Part shown: piece by piece, positions 19,685-26,899 of the stretch
Position numbering within the stretch: position 1 is the stretch's first letter
Layout of the letters: every line of letters begins with the position of its first letter
Origin: Flavobacterium cupreum
GTDB taxonomy: Bacteria > Bacteroidota > Bacteroidia > Flavobacteriales > Flavobacteriaceae
Direction: 5' to 3'
NCBI RefSeq assembly: GCF_003996965.1
Contig: NZ_QWDM01000004.1
Coordinates: forward strand, 75,527 to 139,526
Length of the DNA: 64,000 bases
Notes under the pieces: model-generated
Databases searched by the model: none
What the model saw: only the letters and a program-made list of their open reading frames with translations
What the model was told of the DNA's origin: nothing
Program-made: the position numbers and the translations under genes

Positions 19685-21013
19685 TTAATAGTGGCATTTA
19701 CCGCATTCTAAACCTCCCATTTGCGCTGCAGTCAATTTCTCTACACCGTATTTTTTAGAAAGTTCAGCATGAATTTTATCATAATATGCATTTCCTTCCA
19801 TCTTAACATCAGTTTTTCTATGGCAATCAATACACCATCCCATTGTTAATTTAGAATATTGCTTCATGATTTCAAATTCCTGTACCGGTCCGTGACAAGT
19901 CTGACATTCAACACCTGCAACAGAAACGTGTTGTGAGTGATTGAAGTAAACAAAGTCAGGAAGATTATGAATACGAACCCATTTTACAGGCTGCGTTTTT
20001 CCGGTGTAAGCTTGTTTAGCTTTATCCCATCCAACCGCATCATATAGTTTTTGAATTTGAGCGTCGTAAAATGCTTTACTGTATTCAGCAGTAGCAGTAG
20101 TTTCAGCAACTTCAGAAATATTTTTATGACAGTTCATACAAACATTCAAAGAAGGAATACCTGCATTTTTACTCACACGTGCAGCAGAGTGACAATATTT
20201 ACAATTGATCTCGTTATCACCAGCGTGAATTTTATGAGAATAGTGAATAGGCTGAATTGGCTCATAGTTTTGATCTACACCCACCTGCATCAAAAATCCA
20301 TACACAAAATAACCACTTGCCAAAAGCAGAAATATAGAAGTAACCAATACTAAAAATTGATTTCTGGCAAAAGCTTTCCAGATTGGCGTTCTGGCCTCTC
20401 TTGGGGCAACTACAATACCATTATTAGCTGCTACCTTAGTCAGTACTTTGTTCACCATGAACAACATCACCACTAAAATAGCCATTACAAGAGCAAGAGC
20501 CCCTAAAATGATATTATTAGAAATTCCACTTCCGCCTGCCTGAGGACCTGTTGGCAATTCACTAACAACCTTAGTCGGTTCAGCTTTTACTTCAGAAGTA
20601 TAAGCGATAATATTATCAATATCCGCTTCTGCTAATTGAGGAAAAGAAGTCATTACAGACTTGTTGTTTTCTTCAAAAAGCTTAACTGCAACAGGATCAC
20701 CTGACTTAATCATGTCAGAACTGTTATGCACCCACTTGTAAATCCAAGCCATGTCATGTTTACCAGCCACTCCTCTAAGAGCAGGACCAGTTGATTTAGC
20801 ATCTAATTTGTGACATGCAGCGCAATTTGCATTAAAAAGTTCCTTCCCTTTTACTGGATCACCACCTGTAGTTGCAGCCGGAGCAGCAGCTTCAGGCGCC
20901 GCGGGAGCAGCAGCAGCATCTTGAGCAAATGAAGTTAGGGAGAAAATCAACGTTAGCGATAAGCTAAGAAGTAATTTTCTTGAGATCGAATTATGGTTAC
21001 CCACCTTTTTCAT
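19685..21013 (-). CDS. actA: ACIII subunit ActA, multiheme cytochrome c with extra N-terminal monoheme domain
   Basis: A 442-aa protein. Residues 1-30 are a signal (SFA before Q31), then an Ala/Pro-rich linker, then a monoheme cytochrome c domain with CAACH at 64-68. Two hydrophobic segments (about 168-188 and 218-240) precede a pentaheme domain with CxxCH at 271, 292, 370, 394 and 437. That makes six heme sites, against five in the classical pentaheme ActA. First gene of the operon, with a good promoter upstream. Confidence 0.95.
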   Translation of the reverse strand: MKKVGNHNSISRKLLLSLSLTLIFSLTSFAQDAAAAPAAPEAAAPAATTGGDPVKGKELFNANCAACHKLDAKSTGPALRGVAGKHDMAWIYKWVHNSSDMIKSGDPVAVKLFEENNKSVMTSFPQLAEADIDNIIAYTSEVKAEPTKVVSELPTGPQAGGSGISNNIILGALALVMAILVVMLFMVNKVLTKVAANNGIVVAPREARTPIWKAFARNQFLVLVTSIFLLLASGYFVYGFLMQVGVDQNYEPIQPIHYSHKIHAGDNEINCKYCHSAARVSKNAGIPSLNVCMNCHKNISEVAETTATAEYSKAFYDAQIQKLYDAVGWDKAKQAYTGKTQPVKWVRIHNLPDFVYFNHSQHVSVAGVECQTCHGPVQEFEIMKQYSKLTMGWCIDCHRKTDVKMEGNAYYDKIHAELSKKYGVEKLTAAQMGGLECGKCHY

Positions 21014-21099
21014 ATAGTATAAAATTATCTACTAATTTTTGGTATGGTTTTTTCTGTATTAAAACAACAAAAACCGAACACCTTCTTTTAAAACTTGCA

Positions 21100-21128
21100 C
21101 AAAAATACGACTTATGAACTATTCTCAA
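21100..21128 (-). promoter_or_regulatory. Promoter of the act-cox operon
   Basis: On the minus strand TTTTG (TTG at 21128-21126), an 18-nt spacer, then TATTTTTG (21107-21100), a full match to the Flavobacterium consensus. Predicted start of transcription near 21093, about 80 nt before the actA ATG. Confidence 0.7.
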
Positions 21129-21205
21129 AACCTTAAAATACTCTTAAATATCAATTTATATCAATTCTAAATAATATTGAAATTTTCAATATAAACTTTA
21201 AATAC

Positions 21206-21213
21206 TATTTTTG
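21206..21213 (+). promoter_or_regulatory. -7 element of the SPOR-domain gene
   Basis: TATTTTTG matches TAnnTTTG and lies 18 nt before the ATG at 21232. No well-placed TTG is seen upstream (nearest 21177-21179, 26 nt away). Confidence 0.4.
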
Positions 21214-21231
21214 CATAAAAACCATCACATT

Positions 21232-21621
21232 ATGAGAATTTTAACCCCGTCCACAAGAGTTTTCTTAACATTAACAACACTAACTTTAGCTTACAATATT
21301 CATGCTCAAGACCAAAATTTAACACTAAATCAGGACCCAAAATTTGAGCAGTTACTAAACGATAAACGTAAAATTAACACATCAATAAATACAAACGACA
21401 CTTACAGAATTCAAATTTTTAGCGGAAAAAGCGATGAAGCCAAAAAAACGCTAAACGATTTTAAAAGAGAGTTTTATGCAGTTGACGGAACAATTATTTT
21501 TAATACGCCAAACTATAAGGTGATTGTAGGGAATTTTAAAACCAGAATCGAAGCGGAGAGAAACTTAGCTGAAATCAAAAAGAAATATAAAAGTGTTTTT
21601 TTGTTGAAGCCTGGCAAGTAA
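21232..21621 (+). CDS. SPOR-domain secreted protein
   Basis: I use the ATG at 21232 (129 aa); a TTG at 21211 is in frame but falls inside the -7 promoter box. Residues 1-25 are a signal peptide (NIHA before Q). The C-terminal part (about 50-127) is a SPOR domain: YRIQIFSG, then YKVIVGNFKTRIEAERNLAEIK. SPOR domains bind denuded peptidoglycan glycans at division sites in other bacteria. A cell-envelope role is likely; the exact role is unknown. Convergent with the downstream phosphatase. Confidence 0.85.
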   Translation: MRILTPSTRVFLTLTTLTLAYNIHAQDQNLTLNQDPKFEQLLNDKRKINTSINTNDTYRIQIFSGKSDEAKKTLNDFKREFYAVDGTIIFNTPNYKVIVGNFKTRIEAERNLAEIKKKYKSVFLLKPGK

Positions 21622-21643
21622 TCAACAACGGAATAATTTCATG

Positions 21644-21717
21644 AAAAAGTCTCAGTCTCGGTCACGGTTTTCAGTTTTAAACTGATTTCTGTAACCGAGA
21701 CTGAGACTTTCTTTTTT
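21644..21717. terminator. Bidirectional terminator-like hairpin (family E repeat)
   Basis: Arms 21646-21662 and 21694-21710 are perfect 17-bp complements (agtctcagtctcggt and its complement), with a run of A before and T after, between two convergent genes. The inner part also pairs in places (tcagttt/aaactga). A related sequence lies at 57914-58033. Confidence 0.8.
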
Positions 21718-21739
21718 CTGTACATCACACTAATCGCTC

Positions 21740-22513
21740 CTATTTCGACGAATTGAGAATCTGAAACACTTCTTCCTTAACCAGTGCCAGATCAGCCTGA
21801 AAAACCGCATTTACCCAAAGACAATCTACGGTAGCCTTACCCATTTCTCTTCCTTTCTCAACATCACTATGCCAGTGCGCATTACAAATAATCCGGCTCT
21901 CTCCAAAATCATGTCCGCGTTTACGAATTGCCTCTTCTTTATCAGGAAAAATTTCACCAAACACTAATGCCCATGCCCAGCCTACTGCTGCATGCCCCGA
22001 AGGAAAAGACCCTACTTTACGCAATACTTCTTCTTGTTCAGGTGTGCATGTTTTGACTTTGTTAACCACGAACGGACGTTCCCGATTGTAAAAATTCTTG
22101 GCTGTGTAAGTAGACAAGCCCGCATCAGTCATTACCCGCCGCATAAGATGATACAATTTTGGTGTTAGTGTTTCACTAATCTCAATTCCCAAAGTCGCCT
22201 GAAAGGACTTCACCGCATAAGGAAAAGACAAATTAGCATCGCTAACAGCTTGCAAAAAACGGATCTGATCTCTAGATTTCGAAACTTTCTTAGCGTACTC
22301 CAGGTCAAATTTGAATGTTTCAGAAGCGGGTTGTGGCGGTGGAGCCAACAAAACCAAACTATTTGGCATTTCTTCATCAGACAGATAACCATGCAACAAA
22401 TCTGGCATTACTATTCTCAGTTCCTCAACGTTTGTAAACTTTTGAACAGCACTTTTAGACCCGAGTTTTTCACCAACAAGTGTTCTGATAATATGAAATA
22501 TCTTTAATCTCAT
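21740..22513 (-). CDS. PAP2 / class A acid phosphatase family protein
   Basis: 257 aa with the complete acid phosphatase/haloperoxidase signature: KNFYNRERP (K-x6-RP), SFPSGHA (PSGH), and SRIICNAHWHSD (SR-x5-H-x3-D). The LLAPPPQP stretch matches the LLPPPP region near the mature start of class A nonspecific acid phosphatases. Members are usually periplasmic, but this start (MRLKIFHIIRTLVG) is not a clear signal peptide and an in-frame TGA lies just upstream, so localisation is uncertain. Substrate unknown. Confidence 0.85.
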   Translation of the reverse strand: MRLKIFHIIRTLVGEKLGSKSAVQKFTNVEELRIVMPDLLHGYLSDEEMPNSLVLLAPPPQPASETFKFDLEYAKKVSKSRDQIRFLQAVSDANLSFPYAVKSFQATLGIEISETLTPKLYHLMRRVMTDAGLSTYTAKNFYNRERPFVVNKVKTCTPEQEEVLRKVGSFPSGHAAVGWAWALVFGEIFPDKEEAIRKRGHDFGESRIICNAHWHSDVEKGREMGKATVDCLWVNAVFQADLALVKEEVFQILNSSK

Positions 22514-22867
22514 ACAAAATCTTCAATCTATTAGATTTTTATTTATTCCAAAAATAAACAAAAAATCTTACAAATGAGTCAATATACATTTAATAAAACT
22601 ACCACGTATCTCAATTTTCCTTTTCTTTTACGAATTGAAATACGATATTAAATTCGAATAAATTTTTTTACAATATCAGTGAACATTCGATATGGATAAA
22701 ACACAAGACCTCCCTTATAAACAGAAATACCGTACGAGCCTGTAAAATTTCCTTACTCAAAGTCCAAACCTTCAAAGTCCGCATTCATATCTCAGCAAAA
22801 CAAAAAAAGTCCCAACATTCGTTGAGACCCTAAAATATAATCATGGAGCTATAATTTGACAACTCCC
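22514..22867. other. Intergenic region with no gene
   Basis: AT-rich. Apart from the PAP2 promoter candidate, it holds a short hairpin at about 22810-22831 (caac/gttg, gtcccaacattcgttgagac) that resembles the terminator of the intact DUF4920 gene, as expected if that region was duplicated with the gene. Confidence 0.5.
22549..22574 (-). promoter_or_regulatory. Possible promoter of the PAP2 gene
   Basis: TATTTTTG on the minus strand (22556-22549) with TTG at 22574-22572, a 15-nt spacer, slightly short. About 36 nt upstream of the ATG. Confidence 0.35.
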
Positions 22868-23058
22868 TTACTCTACCACCTTAATTCCATCAGCTAAAGC
22901 CGTTGGTACAAAAAAGGCATGATCTTTCATCTTAACAAAGAAAGGAGAGCCATCTTCTGTTTTAATAGTTAGCCAGCATCCCCTTTTTTTAAAGAAGAAC
23001 ATCCCTAAACAAACAAAAAGGAAATGAATACCAATAAATCATAACTTCTTTTATTCAT
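22868..23058 (-). pseudogene. Chimeric remnant: lipoprotein signal fused to a deleted DUF4920 fragment
   Basis: From an ATG at 23058 the frame reads MNKRSYDLLVFISFLFV, a TAG stop, then GCSS: a lipoprotein signal like that of the gene at 24170 (MNKRICILLLFVSWLFVEGCSS), with Glu apparently turned into a stop. After an A7G4 run the frame shifts and continues as RGCWLTIKTEDGSPFF to VPTAL, then jumps directly to ADGIKVVE and a stop at 22868. These parts match the DUF4920 protein encoded at 26242-26751, minus about 50 internal residues. It cannot make an intact product. Confidence 0.8.
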
Positions 23059-23115
23059 ATCAAATAAATCACATACATTTATACTACAGACATATACAAT
23101 TGACAGAAACTACAA

Positions 23116-23589
23116 TTATTTATAAGAATCTAATACTCCTTCACAATTAATAAGTGGCCTATCCTCTTCCTCCAGATAAAAATCAATCTGCACCTCATTT
23201 ACATCATCAAATTCTAAATAATCTGTTCGGATGGTTTTATAACCTAAAGAAATTGCTTCTATGAAAAAATAATCTTCTTTAGAAAGTTTAAATTTATTTC
23301 TTTCTACTACTGTAAGTTTATAAGTGTATTCCCCTTTCGAGGAGGCCGGAATTTTAGAACACGCTATATCTAATCGTGTTTCAGAATTTAATGTACTACC
23401 CGTTTTAACATCAAACACTCTTCCCTTGATCATAAGCTCATTAGGATTCTGTTTAATTTTTTTTTTGATCACTGCTACTTTATAGCCTCCTTTGTTATTT
23501 GTAGGATTCAAATTTGACTTAACAGCCACGCAACCATTAAAAAATAAAAAGCAAATGCATATCAATAAAATACAATTGTATTTTTTCAT
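23116..23589 (-). CDS. Small lipoprotein, island paralog 1
   Basis: I place the start at the ATG at 23589 (157 aa, MKKYNCILLICICFLF), because it gives a clean lipoprotein signal ending FFNGC; the longer frame has a non-signal N-terminus. After a conserved NPTNNKGGYKVAVIKK segment comes a fold resembling a carboxypeptidase regulatory-like domain: IKGRVFDVKTGSTLN, then EDYFFIEAISLGYKTIRT and IDFYLEEEDRPLI. Paralogous to the next two genes. Function unknown; probably on the outer-membrane or periplasmic face. Confidence 0.8.
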   Translation of the reverse strand: MKKYNCILLICICFLFFNGCVAVKSNLNPTNNKGGYKVAVIKKKIKQNPNELMIKGRVFDVKTGSTLNSETRLDIACSKIPASSKGEYTYKLTVVERNKFKLSKEDYFFIEAISLGYKTIRTDYLEFDDVNEVQIDFYLEEEDRPLINCEGVLDSYK

Positions 23590-23645
23590 GTTTATATGAT
23601 TTAAATCAAATTCAACAATACTGTAAACCATCTTGTCTAAACAAA

Positions 23646-24170
23646 TTACCTTAATATATTCTCCTTCTGTGCACGCTTTATAGAATCTAAATAAGAAGGC
23701 ATGCAATCTACAAGAGGCGTATCATCCAGTTCGAGATAAAAATCTATTTGTATCTCGCTGGCATTATTTATTTCCAGATAATCGGTCCGAATCCTTTTAT
23801 AACCAAAAGAAATTGCTTCAATAAAAAAATAATCCTCTTTATCGATTTTGACTTTATCCCCTATAGCTGCTACTTTAAATTTATAGATATATTCCCCTTG
23901 AGGATTAGCTTGAATTTTAGTACAAATAAAATTTAATTGCGTTCCAAGACTCAACAAACTATCCGTTTTAACATCAAATACGCGATCTTTAATTACGAGC
24001 TCTTTATTATTCGATTTAGAATCTTTCTTGATGACGATCATTCTACAACCTCCCTTATTATTTGTTGGGATCAGTCTGCTTTTTGCAGAAGAAGAAGAAG
24101 AAGAAGAAGAACAGCCTTCAACAAACAACCAGGAAACAAACAAAAGTAAAATGCAAATTCTCTTGTTCAT
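23646..24170 (-). CDS. Small lipoprotein, island paralog 2, with poly-Ser after the lipid Cys
   Basis: 174 aa. Signal MNKRICILLLFVSWLFVEGC with lipid Cys at 20, followed by eight Ser encoded by an uninterrupted TCT run (GAA x8 on the plus strand), which may vary in length by slippage without shifting frame. Then the family pattern PTNNKGG, IKDRVFDVKT, EDYFFIEAISFGYKRIRT and IDFYLELDDTPLVDC. Its 3' end lies just before paralog 1. Confidence 0.8.
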   Translation of the reverse strand: MNKRICILLLFVSWLFVEGCSSSSSSSSAKSRLIPTNNKGGCRMIVIKKDSKSNNKELVIKDRVFDVKTDSLLSLGTQLNFICTKIQANPQGEYIYKFKVAAIGDKVKIDKEDYFFIEAISFGYKRIRTDYLEINNASEIQIDFYLELDDTPLVDCMPSYLDSIKRAQKENILR

Positions 24171-24177
24171 AAAAAAT

Positions 24178-24648
24178 CTACTTTAAATTATTAAGTTCCC
24201 TTTGCATTTTTTTAATCATTTCATCTCCTTCACATTCAATCAAAGGCCTATCATCCTTAGCTAAGTAAAAATCAATTATTACCTCCTTTTGATTATAAAT
24301 GTTAACAAGCTTCGTTTCCACCGCTCTGTAAGAAAAAGCAATTACTTCTAGAAAAAAAGAATCTTCTTGTCGATTTCTAGTTCTAAAAGAGTATTCTCCA
24401 TCAGATGTTGTCCGAAATTCAAAACAACCTGTTTTCAATTTTGCATTGCTTAGTAATTTCCCTGTTTTTAAATCAAAAACATGACCACGAATAATAACAT
24501 CTTCGTCGTCTTTTTTTAATTTACCAACTCCGAAATTTATTGTATAACCACCTTCATTATTAGTTGACATAAGTTGTTTCTTTGTAGAACAACCATTTAG
24601 AATAAAAATTGAAATAATTGACAACAAAATAAATATTTTTTTTTTCAT
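24178..24648 (-). CDS. Small lipoprotein, island paralog 3
   Basis: 156 aa. Lipoprotein signal ending FILNGC (Cys 20), then STNNEGGYTI, IRGHVFDLKTGKLLSNA, SFFLEVIAFSYRAVET and IDFYLAKDDRPLIECEG. It is the most diverged of the three but keeps the same order of motifs, again like a carboxypeptidase regulatory-like (CNA-B/transthyretin-like) fold. 7 bp upstream of paralog 2 and 12 bp downstream of the HExxH lipoprotein gene, so probably co-transcribed. Confidence 0.8.
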   Translation of the reverse strand: MKKKIFILLSIISIFILNGCSTKKQLMSTNNEGGYTINFGVGKLKKDDEDVIIRGHVFDLKTGKLLSNAKLKTGCFEFRTTSDGEYSFRTRNRQEDSFFLEVIAFSYRAVETKLVNIYNQKEVIIDFYLAKDDRPLIECEGDEMIKKMQRELNNLK

Positions 24649-24660
24649 ATTAAAAAGTAA

Positions 24661-26034
24661 TTAGCAACCAGTTTTTTTCCCTTTTTGAGGTTTAACATTA
24701 CCTAAATCATCCTCCCCTCTTAATTCAATTTGTAGAATATTTGATATTCTTTTTCTATCTGCTACAGGCAATTTTTTAAAGACATCCGTTTGCTCAAGAC
24801 CACCCCAAGCCATATCCTGATAAAATTGTTTGTCTAGCTTATAACCCTTACTAATACCATAAACCTCTAACACTGCTCCAACTTGTTTTACCAAATTTGT
24901 TGCTATTTCTTCATGATGTGCTATATTAAAACTTTTTGTAACTTCATAATCTTTTAGCATTTCCGGATAGGAGGACTCCCAATTAGGTTTATCAATATTA
25001 TAATAAGTAACTAGATAAGCATGAACAGACTCATGTAAAATCGTTTTTGCCCAAGACAATTCAGTAGCATTTGGAAATTGTTCAGAATCAAAAATTGTAG
25101 TTACTCGTGTAGAGATCTTATACAAAGTAGATGTATTTCCAGAAACTCCATACTCTAACTTTCCTGTTTTCACCGTCCAGTTAAATCTGGTTGAATTCCA
25201 GGGATCATTAGTAAAATTAGTAATCATGTTACCAGGACTAGCACCCGTTTTTTTTAAATCATCAAGAATTTTTTGCAAACAAGGTGCTAGTTGAGAATCA
25301 TTAATTCCATCATCAAAATTTTTAATATTTAACCTGCTGTAATAAGCAGCATAAGCGATACCCATTGCAGAACCATTGTTTTGCGTTCGCACAAACTGAT
25401 AATTCATCCTTGTATAGGCATCATTTGTTACGGGTTCTATGTAGGTGTTTTTAACAACAACTTCTTTTAATGGAACAGGATCTTTAATATAAGCCGAAGG
25501 AATATTCACATTCGTAACAATTCCCTTTTCGAATTTAAAACCACTAAGTACTTCACCTTTTAGATTAGTAGAATAGATACGGCCCGTAAATTCTGTATTG
25601 TCATCGGGCGCTCTGGCAGTCACAGAAGCTTTTCTGTTTTCACGGATAAGATGAAACAAAACTGTCTGCACTTCTCCATTTATTTTAATTTGCAAAATTT
25701 CCGTCTCTACTCCTTCCAATCCGGTCGTAGCAGTCGCAATATTTAATTTAGCATCTGTATCTGTGATGGCCACTTGTTCTAAAGAGGATAAATCAATTTT
25801 TAGATCAATATTAGCATCTACAGCTTTTTTGTTAATTTGCTCATTATTTAATTCATTAAAAAAATCAAACGATTTTTCCAGAGGAACTGTTTCCAGTTGG
25901 GCTGACTGAAAGTCTAATTCGGCTCTTGCAACGCTACTGTCATGAGATTCATCACTACAATTAAGCATTAAAAATGTTATCACTAAGATAAAACTAATTT
26001 TTAAAAATGTTCTGACTGGCTTCTTCATCTTCAT
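24661..26034 (-). CDS. Putative metallopeptidase lipoprotein with HExxH
   Basis: 457 aa. Signal with lipobox FLMLNC (Cys 26), so lipid-anchored. The N-terminal half (about 30-200) is not recognised; the C-terminal half contains AKTILHESVHAYL with HESVH at 334-338, the zincin zinc-binding motif, followed by acidic helices that could give the third ligand. I do not recognise a named family; other HExxH proteins of Bacteroidota with a similar late motif are uncharacterised. Heads the lipoprotein run. Confidence 0.7.
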   Translation of the reverse strand: MKMKKPVRTFLKISFILVITFLMLNCSDESHDSSVARAELDFQSAQLETVPLEKSFDFFNELNNEQINKKAVDANIDLKIDLSSLEQVAITDTDAKLNIATATTGLEGVETEILQIKINGEVQTVLFHLIRENRKASVTARAPDDNTEFTGRIYSTNLKGEVLSGFKFEKGIVTNVNIPSAYIKDPVPLKEVVVKNTYIEPVTNDAYTRMNYQFVRTQNNGSAMGIAYAAYYSRLNIKNFDDGINDSQLAPCLQKILDDLKKTGASPGNMITNFTNDPWNSTRFNWTVKTGKLEYGVSGNTSTLYKISTRVTTIFDSEQFPNATELSWAKTILHESVHAYLVTYYNIDKPNWESSYPEMLKDYEVTKSFNIAHHEEIATNLVKQVGAVLEVYGISKGYKLDKQFYQDMAWGGLEQTDVFKKLPVADRKRISNILQIELRGEDDLGNVKPQKGKKTGC

Positions 26035-26175
26035 CTAAAATTATATTTTTTGTAAATATAAATATATTTGCAAAAAATAAGATTTTTCATATGTTAATTT
26101 TTAAATTAAAAGAAAAAACTTATAAAATTAATTTAAATATTTTTAAGCCCAAAAACAAAATTAGGGTACTATTAA

Positions 26176-26206
26176 ATAAAAAAAGCCTCAACTTTCGTTG
26201 AGACTT
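26176..26206 (-). terminator. Terminator of the DUF4920 gene
   Basis: Hairpin ctcaac/gttgag with a 4-nt loop, followed on the minus strand by a T-rich run. It separates DUF4920 from the downstream lipoprotein genes. Confidence 0.75.
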
Positions 26207-26241
26207 CATAAGTAGTTATTCATTTGAAATTAAAGAAGTGT

Positions 26242-26751
26242 TTAGTTCACCACCTTAATTCCATCAGCTACAAATCGAATTTCTTCTTTTGGTGTTATAA
26301 TAGCATCAATTTCTGATTGCGGTTTTTTACCATCTTTCGCGTAATGCTTCAGCTCTTCAACAGAAGTGATCTTTTTCTCAGCAGTACCTTCTAAAACAAC
26401 ATTCTTTCCTTTCAAAGCGGTTGGTACAAAAAAGGCATAATCTTTCATCTTAACAAAGAAAGGAGAGCCGTCTTCTGTTTTAATAGTCAGCCAGCATCCT
26501 CTTTTTTCGCAAACATCAGTTACTAATCCTTTTACGGCAACATTTTCTACTTTTTTCGAATTCTTCAATCCACTTTCCAGTTTTTCAACCGATATTGCTT
26601 TGTTTTCAGATGCTTTAGAAACATCGGAACCGTAATAATCCCCTACTAATGCATTTCCTGCCGGTGGAGATTTCTTCTCTACAGCTTCTTGTGAAAAAGA
26701 TAAAGTAGAAATACTTAAAAAAAGAAGTCCTGAATATATAAATCGTTTCAT
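26242..26751 (-). CDS. DUF4920 domain protein (intact copy)
   Basis: Start taken at the ATG at 26751 (169 aa; the in-frame TTG at 26757 is less likely). Signal peptide ending TLSFS before Q. The rest fits DUF4920, a small OB-fold-like domain: VKGLVTDVCEKRGCWLTI, FVKMKDYAFFVPTALKGKNV, then VLEGTAEKK. Two Cys (CEKRGC) are close together and could bind metal or form a disulfide. Function unknown. A decayed partial copy lies at 22868-22992. Confidence 0.85.
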   Translation of the reverse strand: MKRFIYSGLLFLSISTLSFSQEAVEKKSPPAGNALVGDYYGSDVSKASENKAISVEKLESGLKNSKKVENVAVKGLVTDVCEKRGCWLTIKTEDGSPFFVKMKDYAFFVPTALKGKNVVLEGTAEKKITSVEELKHYAKDGKKPQSEIDAIITPKEEIRFVADGIKVVN

Positions 26752-26833
26752 AGTCAAATAATTTTAATCAAAAATAATATTAAAATTTGAAATAAATAAA
26801 AATATTCCTGCATTTGAAAATAATGATACGGCA

Positions 26834-26864
26834 CAAAAATAGAAGAACAAAAAAAAAGTCCCAA
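26834..26864 (-). promoter_or_regulatory. Possible promoter of the DUF4920 gene
   Basis: Minus strand TTG (26864-26862), 20-nt spacer, TATTTTTG (26841-26834). The TTG overlaps the infB terminator hairpin. Confidence 0.45.
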
Positions 26865-26882
26865 CAAAAGCTGGGACTTTAA
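26852..26882 (-). terminator. Terminator after infB
   Basis: Hairpin gtccca/tgggac (26859-26876) with an A run on its left flank, giving a U tract in the minus-strand transcript just after the infB stop. Confidence 0.8.
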
Positions 26883-26899
26883 AATATAATTATTGAATT

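Noticed and set aside
24090..24116. GAA run as an on/off phase switch
   Set aside because: The unit is three bases, so a change in number keeps the frame; only linker length would vary.
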